Assembly: GCF_002113125.1 (NCBI RefSeq)
Contig: NZ_NEJP01000007.1
Coordinates: 62,001 to 126,000, forward strand
Direction: 5' to 3'
DNA: 64,000 bases
Source of the DNA: Pseudomonas sp. B20(2017)
Lineage (GTDB): Bacteria > Pseudomonadota > Gammaproteobacteria > Pseudomonadales > Pseudomonadaceae
The position numbers and the translations under genes were made by a program. The notes below the pieces were generated by a model. The model saw only the letters and a list, made by a program, of their open reading frames with translations, was not told where the DNA came from and did not search any database. Shown here one piece after another: positions 36,047 to 44,387 of this stretch (position 1 is the stretch's first letter; every line of letters begins with the position of its first letter).

Positions 36047-36448
36047 ATGAACCGACACCGGCTCGCATTTGCCTGGATCGCCTGCTTTGCAGTGCTGTTC
36101 AACATGCTCGCCATGCCGTTGACGGGAGCGATGGCGCAGGCGGCGCAGACGCCGGCCGAGCAGTTGCTGTGGAGCAGTTTCTGCACCGGCAGCGGGACGA
36201 AGATGGTGGCGATCGACATCGGCAGCCTCGATCAGAAAGCGCCGCAGAGCGGTGACAATCATTCGACCATGCAGCATTGCTGGTGCTGCTCCGGATCGGC
36301 GCCGGTGGTGGCGTTGCCGGGGCATTCGCCGCAGCTGTATTTCGCCCAATACGAAAGCAATCGCAGCGTGGCGCCCGCCTTGCTGCAAACCCCGACACCG
36401 CGCCAGCAATGGCCGAGCCTCAATCCCCGCGCGTCCCCTCTGGTTTGA
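36047..36448 (+). CDS. DUF2946 family protein
   Basis: A 133-residue protein of the DUF2946 family, often beside copper-uptake genes in Pseudomonas. An N-terminal signal or anchor (FAWIACFAVLFNMLAMPLTG) precedes an exported part with the metal-binding-like cluster HSTMQHCWCCSGS around residues 76-88. It is the first of five plus-strand genes that form a likely copper-acquisition unit. Molecular role unknown; metal binding is inference from His, Met and Cys content. Confidence 0.82.
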   Translation: MNRHRLAFAWIACFAVLFNMLAMPLTGAMAQAAQTPAEQLLWSSFCTGSGTKMVAIDIGSLDQKAPQSGDNHSTMQHCWCCSGSAPVVALPGHSPQLYFAQYESNRSVAPALLQTPTPRQQWPSLNPRASPLV

Positions 36449-36496
36449 TTTGTTCCCGCATTTGACCTGCGTTTCAAATCGTTCTGGAGAACTGCC

Positions 36497-36976
36497 ATGT
36501 TGAACAAATTCATCGTCATCGCTGCGCTGTTGCTGCCGGCGTGCTTCGCCCATGCCCACGAATACAAGGCCGGCGAGCTGGAAATTGCCCACCCGTGGTC
36601 GCAGGAACTGCCGCCGAACGCGCCGACCGTTGCCGCGTATTTCATCATTCACAACGCCGGCAAGACGGCTGACCGCCTGCTCAGCGTCGACTCGCCGATA
36701 GCCCCGACGGCCGAACTGCACGAGCACGTGATGCAGGGCGACCTGATGAAGATGCAACAGGTGCCGAACGTGACCATCCCGGCCGGCGGAAACGTGACCT
36801 TCGCGCCGATGGCCTATCACGTGATGCTGATGAATCCGACCGACCGCAGCCTGCTGACCGACGGCAAGCGCTTCCCGCTGACGATGCACTTCGAAAAGGC
36901 CGGTGACGTGACCGTCGAAGTCGCCGTGCAGAAGAAGCCGCCGGAAGCCACGCAAGCCCACGCGCACGCCCAGTAA
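36497..36976 (+). CDS. Periplasmic copper chaperone PCuAC
   Basis: A 159-residue exported protein of the PCu(A)C (DUF461) family, which delivers Cu(I) to cytochrome oxidase and related sites. After the signal peptide (ALLLPACFAHA) the conserved HPW motif is present, with copper ligands in the pattern H...M....M.M, seen as ELHEHVMQGDLMKMQQV, and later YHVMLMNP. A His-rich tail (QAHAHAQ) ends the protein. Position between two DUF2946 genes supports the copper assignment. Confidence 0.93.
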   Translation: MLNKFIVIAALLLPACFAHAHEYKAGELEIAHPWSQELPPNAPTVAAYFIIHNAGKTADRLLSVDSPIAPTAELHEHVMQGDLMKMQQVPNVTIPAGGNVTFAPMAYHVMLMNPTDRSLLTDGKRFPLTMHFEKAGDVTVEVAVQKKPPEATQAHAHAQ

Positions 36977-36997
36977 CCGTTCCGGCAGACTCCGCCC

Positions 36998-37444
36998 ATG
37001 CGCCCCCTGAGCGCCAGGCCCTCCCTGCAACGCCGTCAGACTGAACACCTGACCTGCGGCAGCTGGATCGCCCTGTTCGCCATGTTGATGATCTTCATCG
37101 GCCCGCTGATTTCCCAGTCGATGCCGATGGATCAGCACGCCTCGACCTCCATGCCGATGAGCATGGACATGTCGATGGACATGGCGGGCATGGATCATTC
37201 CGCGCATGAAACAAACCCCTCGGCCGAACACTGCCCACCGCAATCCTCGCACCACGTGCTGTGGGAAAAATGCGGCTATTGCAGCCTGCTGTTCAATTGC
37301 CCGGCGCTGACCGGCGGCGGCAGCTTCGCCACTTTCAGCATTCCGCTCGTCAACACTTTCCCCCCACCCTCCCCGCGTCTGGGCCATGCCCGGCAGACCT
37401 TCTTCCCCGGCGCCCGCAGCCGCGCCCCGCCCGTCGCAGCGTAA
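36998..37444 (+). CDS. DUF2946 family protein with Met/His-rich loop
   Basis: A 148-residue DUF2946 protein. A hydrophobic segment near residues 20-40 (SWIALFAMLMIFIGPLI) would anchor or export it. It is followed by a run rich in Met, Asp and His (MPMSMDMSMDMAGMDHSAHE), like copper-binding loops in PcoA/CopA proteins, and then a CGYCSLLFNC motif. The genes on either side are a copper chaperone and an OprC-like receptor, so periplasmic copper handling is the likely role. Confidence 0.83.
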   Translation: MRPLSARPSLQRRQTEHLTCGSWIALFAMLMIFIGPLISQSMPMDQHASTSMPMSMDMSMDMAGMDHSAHETNPSAEHCPPQSSHHVLWEKCGYCSLLFNCPALTGGGSFATFSIPLVNTFPPPSPRLGHARQTFFPGARSRAPPVAA

Positions 37445-37528
37445 ACCCCCACCTCTGATTGCACACGGTTGAGAAGACAGCTTCAGGCTGCCGGCCGTGT
37501 CGTTTACGACTGTTTGATGGAAATTGTC

Positions 37529-39649
37529 ATGTCCAGGTTTTCTGCTGTCCCACGCCCGGTTTCTGCCCCGGCGTCCTTTGCCCTGAACGAATCGCGCGTT
37601 CGTTTCAGGCACGCGACCGCCGTCCTTTGCGGCGTCCTGCTGTCCCCGCTGGTCCACGCCGACGAACATGCCGGCCACGCTGACGAACTGAGCCCGACGG
37701 TGATCACTGCCATCGCCCCGAGCTCGCCGCTGACCATCGTCACCAACCCGAAAGACCCGCGCCAACCGGTGCCGGCCAGCGACGGCGGCGACTACCTGAA
37801 GACCATTCCCGGCTTCGCCCTGGTGCGCAATGGCGGCACCAACGGTGATCCGGTGCTGCGCGGCATGTTCGGTTCGCGCCTGAACATCCTCACCAACGGC
37901 AGCATGATGCTCGGCGCCTGCCCCGGCCGGATGGATGCGCCGACCTCGTACATCTCGCCCGAGACCTATGACAAGCTCACCGTGATCAAAGGCCCGCAAA
38001 CCGTGCTCTACGGACCGGGCGCGTCGGCCGGCACGATCCTGTTCGACCGCGAGCCGGAACGCTTCGGCGAACTCGGCACCCGCGTGAACGCCAGCGTGCT
38101 GGCCGGCTCCCACGGACGCTTCGACAAAGTGGTCGATGCGGCGGCCGGCGGTTCGCTGGGCTACGTGCGAGTGATCGGCAACACCGCGCACTCCGACGAC
38201 TACCGCGACGGCAACAACGACATCGTTGCCTCGCGCTATGACAAGTGGAACGGCGACGTGGCGCTGGGCTGGACCCCGGACGCCGACACCCTGATCGAAC
38301 TCACCGCCGGCAAGGGCGACGGCGAAGCGCGCTACGCCGGGCGCGGCATGGACGGCTCGCAATTCCTGCGCGAAAGCCTCGGTCTGCGCGTCGAGAAATC
38401 CAACATCACCGACGTGCTGGAGAAGCTCGAAGCGCAGGTCTACTACAACTACGCCGACCACGTGATGGACAACTACACCCTGCGCACGCCGTCCGGCACC
38501 GGGATGATGGCCGGTCCCATGGCGTCCAACGTCGACCGCCGCACCCTCGGCGCACGGATCAAGGCCACTTGGCGCTGGGCCGATATCCAGCTGATCACCG
38601 GCCTCGATGCGCAGACCAACGAACACCGTCAGCGCAGCGGCATGGGCATCGATACCTACAAGGATCAGCCATACACCAAGGACGCCGACTTCCATAACTA
38701 CGGTGTGTTCAGCGAAATGACCTGGTACGCCGCCGACCGTGACCGGCTGATCACCGGCGCCCGTGTCGACCGTGCCTCGGCCAAGGATTTCCGGCAGACC
38801 ACCGGCTCGGGAATGATGTCGCGCCCGAATCCGACTGCCGGCGATACCCGCGCCGACACCCTGCCAAGCGGCTTCGTGCGTTACGAGCATGACCTGGCCG
38901 ACAGCCCGACCACGCTCTACGCTGGCCTCGGCCACGCGCAACGGTTCCCGGATTACTGGGAGCTGTTCTCGCCCAAGTCCGGACCGGCCGGCTCGGTCAA
39001 TGCATTCGATTCGATCAAACCGGAAAAAACCACCCAGCTCGACTTCGGTGTGAACTACAAGGATGCCGACCTCGAAGCCTGGGCCTCGGGCTACATCGGT
39101 GTGGTGCGCGACTACATCCTGTTCGACTACACCCCGACAATGATGGGCATGAGCACCTCCCGCGCCGAAAACATCGACGCGCGGATCATGGGCGGAGAAC
39201 TCGGTGCCGCTTACAAACTCAACGACAACTGGAAAGCCGATGCGACCCTGGCCTACGCCTGGGGCAAGAACAGCAGCGACGGCAAAGCCTTGCCGCAGAT
39301 GCCGCCGCTGGATGCACGTTTCGGCCTGACCTACAGCGAAGACAACTGGAGCGCCGGCGCACTGTGGAGGGTGGTTGCCGCGCAAAACCGTATCGACCAG
39401 AACAAGGGCAACGTGGTCGGCAAGGATTACGACAAGAGTTCGGGCTTCGGCGTGTTCTCGCTCAACGGTGCCTACCGGATCAACAAAAACTGGAAGGTCA
39501 GTACCGGCGTCGACAACCTGTTCGGCAAGGCTTACGCCGAACACCTGAACCTGGCGGGCAACGCCGGGTTCGGCTACCCGGCCAACGACCCGCAAGCCAT
39601 CAATGAACCGGGGCGCACGCTCTGGACCAAGGTGGACATGAGTTTCTAA
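37529..39649 (+). CDS. TonB-dependent copper receptor (OprC/NosA-like)
   Basis: A 706-residue outer-membrane receptor of the OprC/NosA type, which imports copper with energy from TonB. After the signal region come HADEHAGHADELSPTVITAI (His-rich mature N-terminus), the plug with NGDPVLRGMFGSRLNIL and GACPGRMDAPTSYISPE, a feature of copper receptors, and a beta-barrel ending in an aromatic residue (LWTKVDMSF). The ATG at 37529 is the family-like start; another ATG at 37517 is possible. Confidence 0.93.
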   Translation: MSRFSAVPRPVSAPASFALNESRVRFRHATAVLCGVLLSPLVHADEHAGHADELSPTVITAIAPSSPLTIVTNPKDPRQPVPASDGGDYLKTIPGFALVRNGGTNGDPVLRGMFGSRLNILTNGSMMLGACPGRMDAPTSYISPETYDKLTVIKGPQTVLYGPGASAGTILFDREPERFGELGTRVNASVLAGSHGRFDKVVDAAAGGSLGYVRVIGNTAHSDDYRDGNNDIVASRYDKWNGDVALGWTPDADTLIELTAGKGDGEARYAGRGMDGSQFLRESLGLRVEKSNITDVLEKLEAQVYYNYADHVMDNYTLRTPSGTGMMAGPMASNVDRRTLGARIKATWRWADIQLITGLDAQTNEHRQRSGMGIDTYKDQPYTKDADFHNYGVFSEMTWYAADRDRLITGARVDRASAKDFRQTTGSGMMSRPNPTAGDTRADTLPSGFVRYEHDLADSPTTLYAGLGHAQRFPDYWELFSPKSGPAGSVNAFDSIKPEKTTQLDFGVNYKDADLEAWASGYIGVVRDYILFDYTPTMMGMSTSRAENIDARIMGGELGAAYKLNDNWKADATLAYAWGKNSSDGKALPQMPPLDARFGLTYSEDNWSAGALWRVVAAQNRIDQNKGNVVGKDYDKSSGFGVFSLNGAYRINKNWKVSTGVDNLFGKAYAEHLNLAGNAGFGYPANDPQAINEPGRTLWTKVDMSF

Positions 39650-39659
39650 CCCTTCCCCC

Positions 39660-39749
39660 TGTGGGAGCGAGCTTGCTCGCGAAGGCGGTGTATCAGGCGG
39701 CATTTATGTTGGATGTGCCGCCCCCTTCGCGAGCAAGCTCACTCCCACA
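39660..39749. repeat. REPIN between the copper receptor and PepSY gene
   Basis: TGTGGGAGCGAGCTTGCTCG at the left end and GAGCAAGCTCACTCCCACA at the right, the latter with one change from the common core, with about 50 bases of spacer that itself has short inverted pairs. Confidence 0.92.
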
Positions 39750-39796
39750 AGGGTTGCAGAACAACTAGAAGATCCAAGCCAAGCGGAGCACTCGTG

Positions 39797-41176
39797 ATGA
39801 AACAGCCCAAACCGAATTTCTACAACCTGGCCTGGCGTTGGCATTTTTATGCCGGATTGTTCGTCGCCCCATTCATGGTGATGCTGGCCCTGACCGGCAT
39901 CATTTACCTGTTCAAGCCGCAGCTCGATTCACTGATGTACAGCAGCCTGCTGAACGTCCCCGCCGGGCATCACACCGTGCCGGCCGATGACTTGCTGCAA
40001 AAGGTCAAAAGCGCTTATCCACAGGGCCAGGTCACCCAGTACCTGCCGCCAGTGAACGCCGAGCGCAGCGCGCAGTTTGTCGTGGCCAATGCCGGCCATG
40101 AGCTGAACGTGTTCGTCGATCCCTACCACGGCGACGTCCTCGGCGAGCAGGATGCCAAGCAGAACCTGCAAGCCATCGCCCGGGCGATTCACGGCGAACT
40201 GATGATCGGCACCGTCGGTGACCGGCTGATCGAAATGGCCGCCGGCTGGGGCGTGGTGCTGGTGGTGTCCGGGGTTTTCCTGTGGTGGCCGCGAGGTCAG
40301 GCGGCCGGAATACTGTGGCCGCGCCTGAACAGTCGCGGCCGCGTGCTGTGGCGTGACCTGCATGCCGTTACCGGATTCTGGGGCGCGGCCTTGCTGCTGG
40401 TGATGCTGCTCAGCGGCATGACCTGGACCGGCTTCTGGGGCAAACAGTACGCCCAGGTGTGGAACGTGTTCCCGGCGGCGATGTGGGACAACGTACCGAC
40501 CTCCGACGTCGAGGCCGGCAGCCTAAACAACGCCGCGCGCCAGACCGTACCCTGGGCGATGGAAAACACTCCGATGCCGATGTCCGGCGACCATGCCGAA
40601 CACATGGCCCACGGAGGCATGCAACACGGGCCCGCCGCGCCGACCATCCGCCTGCAGGACGTGCAGAACATCGCCGTTGAGCGCAAGGTCGAGCCGGGCT
40701 ACAGCATCACAATGCCGACCACCACCACCGGCGTGTTCACCATCGCGGTGTTCGCCGATGACCCGCGCAACGATGCCACCCTGCACGTCGATCAGTACAC
40801 CGGCAAGGTGTTGGCCGATGTACGCTTCGAGCAGTACGGCGCTGTTGCCCGCGCTACCGAAATCGGCGTGATGCTCCACGAAGGCAAGATGTTCGGCACC
40901 TTCAACCAGATCATCGTGCTGCTGATCTGCCTGATGATTCTGCTCAGCGCCGTCAGTGGCGTGGTGATCTGGTGGAAGCGCCGGCCACAGGGCAAGTTCG
41001 GCGTACCGCCGCTGCGCCACGATCTGCCGAAGTGGAAAACCGGCGTGGCGATCATGCTCGCGCTGGCGCTGGTGTTTCCGCTGGTGGGGGCTTCGCTGGT
41101 GGTGGTGTGGTTGCTGGATCGGCTGCTGCTGTCTCGACTCGGCCGGCAACCCGAATCAGCCTCGACTTCCTCCTGA
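39797..41176 (+). CDS. PepSY-associated membrane protein, probable reductase
   Basis: A 459-residue inner-membrane protein of the PepSY_TM family, whose members often act as reductases beside metal receptors. Four transmembrane helices are visible: near residues 15-40 (FYAGLFVAPFMVMLALTGIIY), 155-180, 210-230 and 380-400, plus one at the C-terminus. A periplasmic loop is Met/His-rich (MPMSGDHAEHMAHGGMQHG), fitting copper. The ATG at 39797 follows a GATG-type start; the longer in-frame opening runs through the REPIN and is rejected. Last gene of the copper unit. Confidence 0.87.
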   Translation: MKQPKPNFYNLAWRWHFYAGLFVAPFMVMLALTGIIYLFKPQLDSLMYSSLLNVPAGHHTVPADDLLQKVKSAYPQGQVTQYLPPVNAERSAQFVVANAGHELNVFVDPYHGDVLGEQDAKQNLQAIARAIHGELMIGTVGDRLIEMAAGWGVVLVVSGVFLWWPRGQAAGILWPRLNSRGRVLWRDLHAVTGFWGAALLLVMLLSGMTWTGFWGKQYAQVWNVFPAAMWDNVPTSDVEAGSLNNAARQTVPWAMENTPMPMSGDHAEHMAHGGMQHGPAAPTIRLQDVQNIAVERKVEPGYSITMPTTTTGVFTIAVFADDPRNDATLHVDQYTGKVLADVRFEQYGAVARATEIGVMLHEGKMFGTFNQIIVLLICLMILLSAVSGVVIWWKRRPQGKFGVPPLRHDLPKWKTGVAIMLALALVFPLVGASLVVVWLLDRLLLSRLGRQPESASTSS

Positions 41177-41183
41177 AACAGGC

Positions 41184-41212
41184 GAAGTGCGCGGTGCGTG
41201 ATCGCGCACTTC
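41184..41212 (+). terminator. Strong hairpin after the PepSY gene
   Basis: GAAGTGCGCG and CGCGCACTTC form a perfect 10-bp stem with a 9-base loop, 8 bases after the stop codon. No U-tract follows, so intrinsic termination is uncertain. Confidence 0.5.
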
Positions 41213-41395
41213 ACCCTGCAGGAGGTCAATTCGGTCCCTCCTCGTGAACCGAGTCCTGCGTGTCATCGCTGTCGCTCTGCGGCAGCACCACAATGAAGCA
41301 CGCCCTCGCACCACACCCTGCCGTTCGTCCCTTCCTGGTGCGCCAGCATCACGCGCAACCGCTCTAAACCGACATTTCCCTGCCCGATCCCGACC

Positions 41396-41411
41396 GGGCA
41401 CAGCCCTTGCA
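41396..41411 (+). promoter_or_regulatory. Sigma-54 promoter upstream of urtA
   Basis: GGGCACAGCCCTTGCA matches the -24/-12 consensus TGGCACGNNNNTTGCW at all key positions (GG, CAC, TTGC) with correct spacing; differences are the first T and the G at position 7. Transcription would start near 41423, 54 bases before the urtA ATG. Urea uptake is commonly under NtrC-sigma-54 control, so the context agrees. Confidence 0.7.
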
Positions 41412-41476
41412 AAACAGCCTTCAGTCGTTCGCATCTGCCAACCATAAAAAACTTTAACGTTCATGGAGATCGCACA

Positions 41477-42742
41477 ATGAAGCGTCGCAGTTTGATCAAG
41501 GCTTTCACACTCACGGCATCCATTGCCGCGATGGGCATGACCTGGACCGTACAGGCCGCCGAGACCATCAAGGTCGGGATTCTGCATTCGTTGTCCGGCA
41601 CCATGGCGATCTCCGAAACGTCGCTCAAGGACATGGCGTTGATGACCATCGACGAGATCAACGCCAAGGGTGGGGTGAACGGCAAGATGCTCGAACCGGT
41701 GGTGGTCGACCCGGCGTCGAATTGGCCGCTGTTCGCAGAAAAGGGCCGCCAGTTGCTGACCCAGGACAAGGTGGCGGTGGTGTTCGGCTGCTGGACCTCG
41801 GTGTCGCGAAAATCGGTGCTGCCAGTGTTCGAAGAACTCAACGGCCTGCTGTTCTACCCGGTGCAATATGAAGGCGAAGAGATGTCGCCGAACGTGTTCT
41901 ACACCGGCGCCGCGCCAAACCAGCAAGCGATTCCGGCGGTTGAATACCTGATGAGCGAAGAAGGCGGCAGCGCCAAGCGCTACTTCCTGCTCGGCACCGA
42001 CTACGTCTACCCGCGCACCACCAACAAGATCCTGCGTTCGTTCCTGCATTCCAAAGGCGTCGCGGACAAAGACATCGAAGAGGTCTACACCCCGTTCGGC
42101 CACAGCGACTATCAAACCATCGTTGCCAACATCAAAAAATTCTCGGCCGGCGGCAAGACCGCTGTGATCTCGACCGTGAATGGCGACTCCAACGTGCCGT
42201 TCTACAAAGAACTGGCGAACCAGGGCCTGAAGGCCACCGACGTACCGGTGGTGGCGTTCTCGGTGGGTGAAGAAGAACTGCGCGGCATCGACACCAAACC
42301 ACTGGTGGGCAACCTCGCGGCGTGGAACTACTTCGAGTCGGTGGAGAACCCGGTGAACAAGAAGTTCGTCGATGACTGGAAAGCCTATGCGAAGAAACAC
42401 AACCTGCCAGGCGCCGACAAAGCGGTGACCAACGACCCGATGGAAGCCACTTACGTCGGCATCCACATGTGGGCGCAGGCGGCCGAGAAAGCCAAATCCA
42501 CTGACGTCGACAAGGTCCGCGAAGCCCTCGGCGGCCAGACCTTCGCCGCGCCGTCCGGCTACACGCTGACCCTGGACAAGACCAATCACCACTTGCACAA
42601 ACCGGTGATGATCGGCGAGATCCAGAGCGACGGTCAGTTCAACGTGGTGTGGCAGACCGAGGGGCCGATCCGTGCGCAGCCTTGGAGCCCGTTCATTCCG
42701 GGTAATGACAAGAAGCCGGAGTATGCGGTGAAGAGCAACTGA
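41477..42742 (+). CDS. urtA: Urea ABC transporter substrate-binding protein
   Basis: A 421-residue periplasmic urea-binding protein of the branched-chain amino-acid binding family. The signal peptide starts MKRRSLIKAFTLTASIAAM, which has a twin-arginine-like core, so Sec or Tat export are both possible. The mature part begins AETIKVGILHSLSGTMAISE and contains the typical UrtA segment FGCWTSVSRKSVLPVFEELN. It is the first gene of urtABCDE behind a sigma-54 promoter match. A 107-base repeat separates it from urtB. Confidence 0.96.
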   Translation: MKRRSLIKAFTLTASIAAMGMTWTVQAAETIKVGILHSLSGTMAISETSLKDMALMTIDEINAKGGVNGKMLEPVVVDPASNWPLFAEKGRQLLTQDKVAVVFGCWTSVSRKSVLPVFEELNGLLFYPVQYEGEEMSPNVFYTGAAPNQQAIPAVEYLMSEEGGSAKRYFLLGTDYVYPRTTNKILRSFLHSKGVADKDIEEVYTPFGHSDYQTIVANIKKFSAGGKTAVISTVNGDSNVPFYKELANQGLKATDVPVVAFSVGEEELRGIDTKPLVGNLAAWNYFESVENPVNKKFVDDWKAYAKKHNLPGADKAVTNDPMEATYVGIHMWAQAAEKAKSTDVDKVREALGGQTFAAPSGYTLTLDKTNHHLHKPVMIGEIQSDGQFNVVWQTEGPIRAQPWSPFIPGNDKKPEYAVKSN

Positions 42743-42759
42743 GTTAACCCGCTCAACCT

Positions 42760-42866
42760 GATCGTTCCCACGCTCTGCGTGGGAATGCAGCCGGGGACGC
42801 TCTGCGTCCCAAGAGCGGACGCGGAGCGTCCGTTGAGGCATTCCCACGCAAAGCGTGGGAACGATC
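42760..42866. repeat. Inverted repeat element, second family, between urtA and urtB
   Basis: Begins GATCGTTCCCACGC and ends GCGTGGGAACGATC as perfect mirror arms. Inside are further inverted pairs (GGGACGC...GCGTCCC, GGACGC...GCGTCC). A near copy is at 63077-63183. It differs wholly from the REP core GTGGGAGCGAGC. Confidence 0.92.
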
Positions 42867-42884
42867 AATACAGGAACGCCCGTT

Positions 42885-44387
42885 ATGCCCACTGCCCTTT
42901 ACCGTTTGATCCTGGCCCTCGCACTTTTGCTGCCGATGGCCGCCCACGCCGGTGATGCGGAAGACTTCGTCGCCGCCAACCCGACGCAACAGGCCAAACT
43001 GCTGGAAGCCTGGGCCGCGCAGCCCGATCCGGCCCGTGTCGAATTGATCAACGCTCTGCAACAAGGCGAGCTGACCGTCGACGGCCAACCCAAGACCCTG
43101 CGCCTGAACAATCGCCTGCGGGGTCTTATCGACACCGCACTGGCCAGCCACCAATTGCTCGCCGCCGACGCCAAAACCCGTCTGACTGCCGCGCAGCAAT
43201 TGCAGAAAAGCGCCAAACCGGCGCAGCTGAAATTCCTCGACCAGCAACTGGCTGGCGAACAAGACGAAAGCGTCCACGCCGCCCTGAGCCTGGCGCTGGC
43301 CAACCTGCAACTGGTCGACACCGACCCTGCGGTGCGCCTCGCAGCCGTGCGTCTGCTCGGTGAAACCGGCGACCCGCTGGCCCGCACCCGCCTCGAAGGC
43401 CTGCTCGAACCCGGCGTCGAAACCGACGCGAATGTGCGCACCGCCGCCGAAACCAGCCTCGCCCAAGTCAAACGCAAACTGCTGGTTGGCGAACTGCTCG
43501 GTCAAGCGTTCAGCGGCATGTCCCTCGGTTCGATTCTGTTGCTCGCGGCACTCGGTCTGGCGATCACTTTCGGTCTGCTTGGCGTGATCAACATGGCCCA
43601 CGGCGAAATGCTGATGCTCGGCGCCTACTCGACCTACGTCGTGCAGTTGATGTTCCAGCGCTACGCACCGCAGGCCATCGAGTTCTATCCGCTGATCGCG
43701 CTGCCGGTGGCGTTCTTCGTCACCGCCGCCATCGGCATGGCCCTGGAGCGTACGGTGATTCGTCACCTTTACGGTCGCCCGTTGGAAACCCTGCTCGCCA
43801 CCTGGGGCATCAGCCTGATGCTGATTCAACTGGTGCGTCTGGTGTTCGGTGCACAGAACGTTGAGGTGGCGAACCCGGCGTGGCTGTCCGGCGGGATTCA
43901 GGTGTTGCCGAATCTGGTGCTGCCGTACAACCGCATCGTGATCATCGCCTTCGCCCTGTTTGTGGTGGTGCTGACCTGGCTGCTGCTGAACAAGACCCGC
44001 CTCGGTCTGAACGTGCGCGCCGTCACCCAGAATCGCAACATGGCCGCCTGCTGCGGTGTGCCCACCGGGCGTGTCGACATGCTCGCCTTCGGCCTCGGCT
44101 CGGGCATTGCCGGGCTCGGTGGCGTGGCCCTTAGCCAGATCGGCAACGTCGGCCCGGACCTCGGCCAGAGCTACATCATCGACTCGTTCTTGGTGGTGGT
44201 GCTCGGCGGTGTCGGCCAACTGGCCGGCAGCGTGTTCGCCGCGTTCGGCCTGGGCATCGCCAACAAGATTCTCGAACCGCAGATCGGTGCGGTGCTCGGC
44301 AAAATCCTGATCCTCGCGCTGATCATTCTGTTCATCCAGAAACGTCCGCAAGGCCTCTTCGCACTGAAAGGACGGGTGATCGACTGA
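42885..44387 (+). CDS. urtB: Urea ABC transporter permease UrtB
   Basis: A 500-residue permease. An N-terminal signal/anchor (RLILALALLLPMAAHAG) is followed by an extracytoplasmic helical extension to about residue 195 that includes HEAT-like repeats (DPAVRLAAVRLLGETGDPLA), typical of proteobacterial UrtB. The LivH-like permease domain with about eight helices follows (GQAFSGMSLGSILLLAALGL, VINMAHGEMLMLGAYS). The ATG at 42885 is preferred; in-frame codons upstream lie in the repeat element. Its stop overlaps the urtC start by one base. Confidence 0.95.
   Translation: MPTALYRLILALALLLPMAAHAGDAEDFVAANPTQQAKLLEAWAAQPDPARVELINALQQGELTVDGQPKTLRLNNRLRGLIDTALASHQLLAADAKTRLTAAQQLQKSAKPAQLKFLDQQLAGEQDESVHAALSLALANLQLVDTDPAVRLAAVRLLGETGDPLARTRLEGLLEPGVETDANVRTAAETSLAQVKRKLLVGELLGQAFSGMSLGSILLLAALGLAITFGLLGVINMAHGEMLMLGAYSTYVVQLMFQRYAPQAIEFYPLIALPVAFFVTAAIGMALERTVIRHLYGRPLETLLATWGISLMLIQLVRLVFGAQNVEVANPAWLSGGIQVLPNLVLPYNRIVIIAFALFVVVLTWLLLNKTRLGLNVRAVTQNRNMAACCGVPTGRVDMLAFGLGSGIAGLGGVALSQIGNVGPDLGQSYIIDSFLVVVLGGVGQLAGSVFAAFGLGIANKILEPQIGAVLGKILILALIILFIQKRPQGLFALKGRVID

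Larger units (their letters stand above)
41177..41476. other. 300-base region upstream of urtA
   Basis: Contains a 10-bp perfect hairpin (41184-41212) just after the PepSY gene, a sigma-54 promoter match (41396-41411), and GCACC/GGTGC half-sites at 41285, 41308 and 41337 that hint at NtrC but are not spaced as a classical pair. No coding frame stands out. Confidence 0.6.

Noticed and set aside
36032..39703. Very long open frame (1223 codons) opposite the copper genes
   Set aside because: It is antisense to clear genes with signal peptides and conserved motifs; long antisense frames are common in GC-rich Pseudomonas DNA and this one matches no family.
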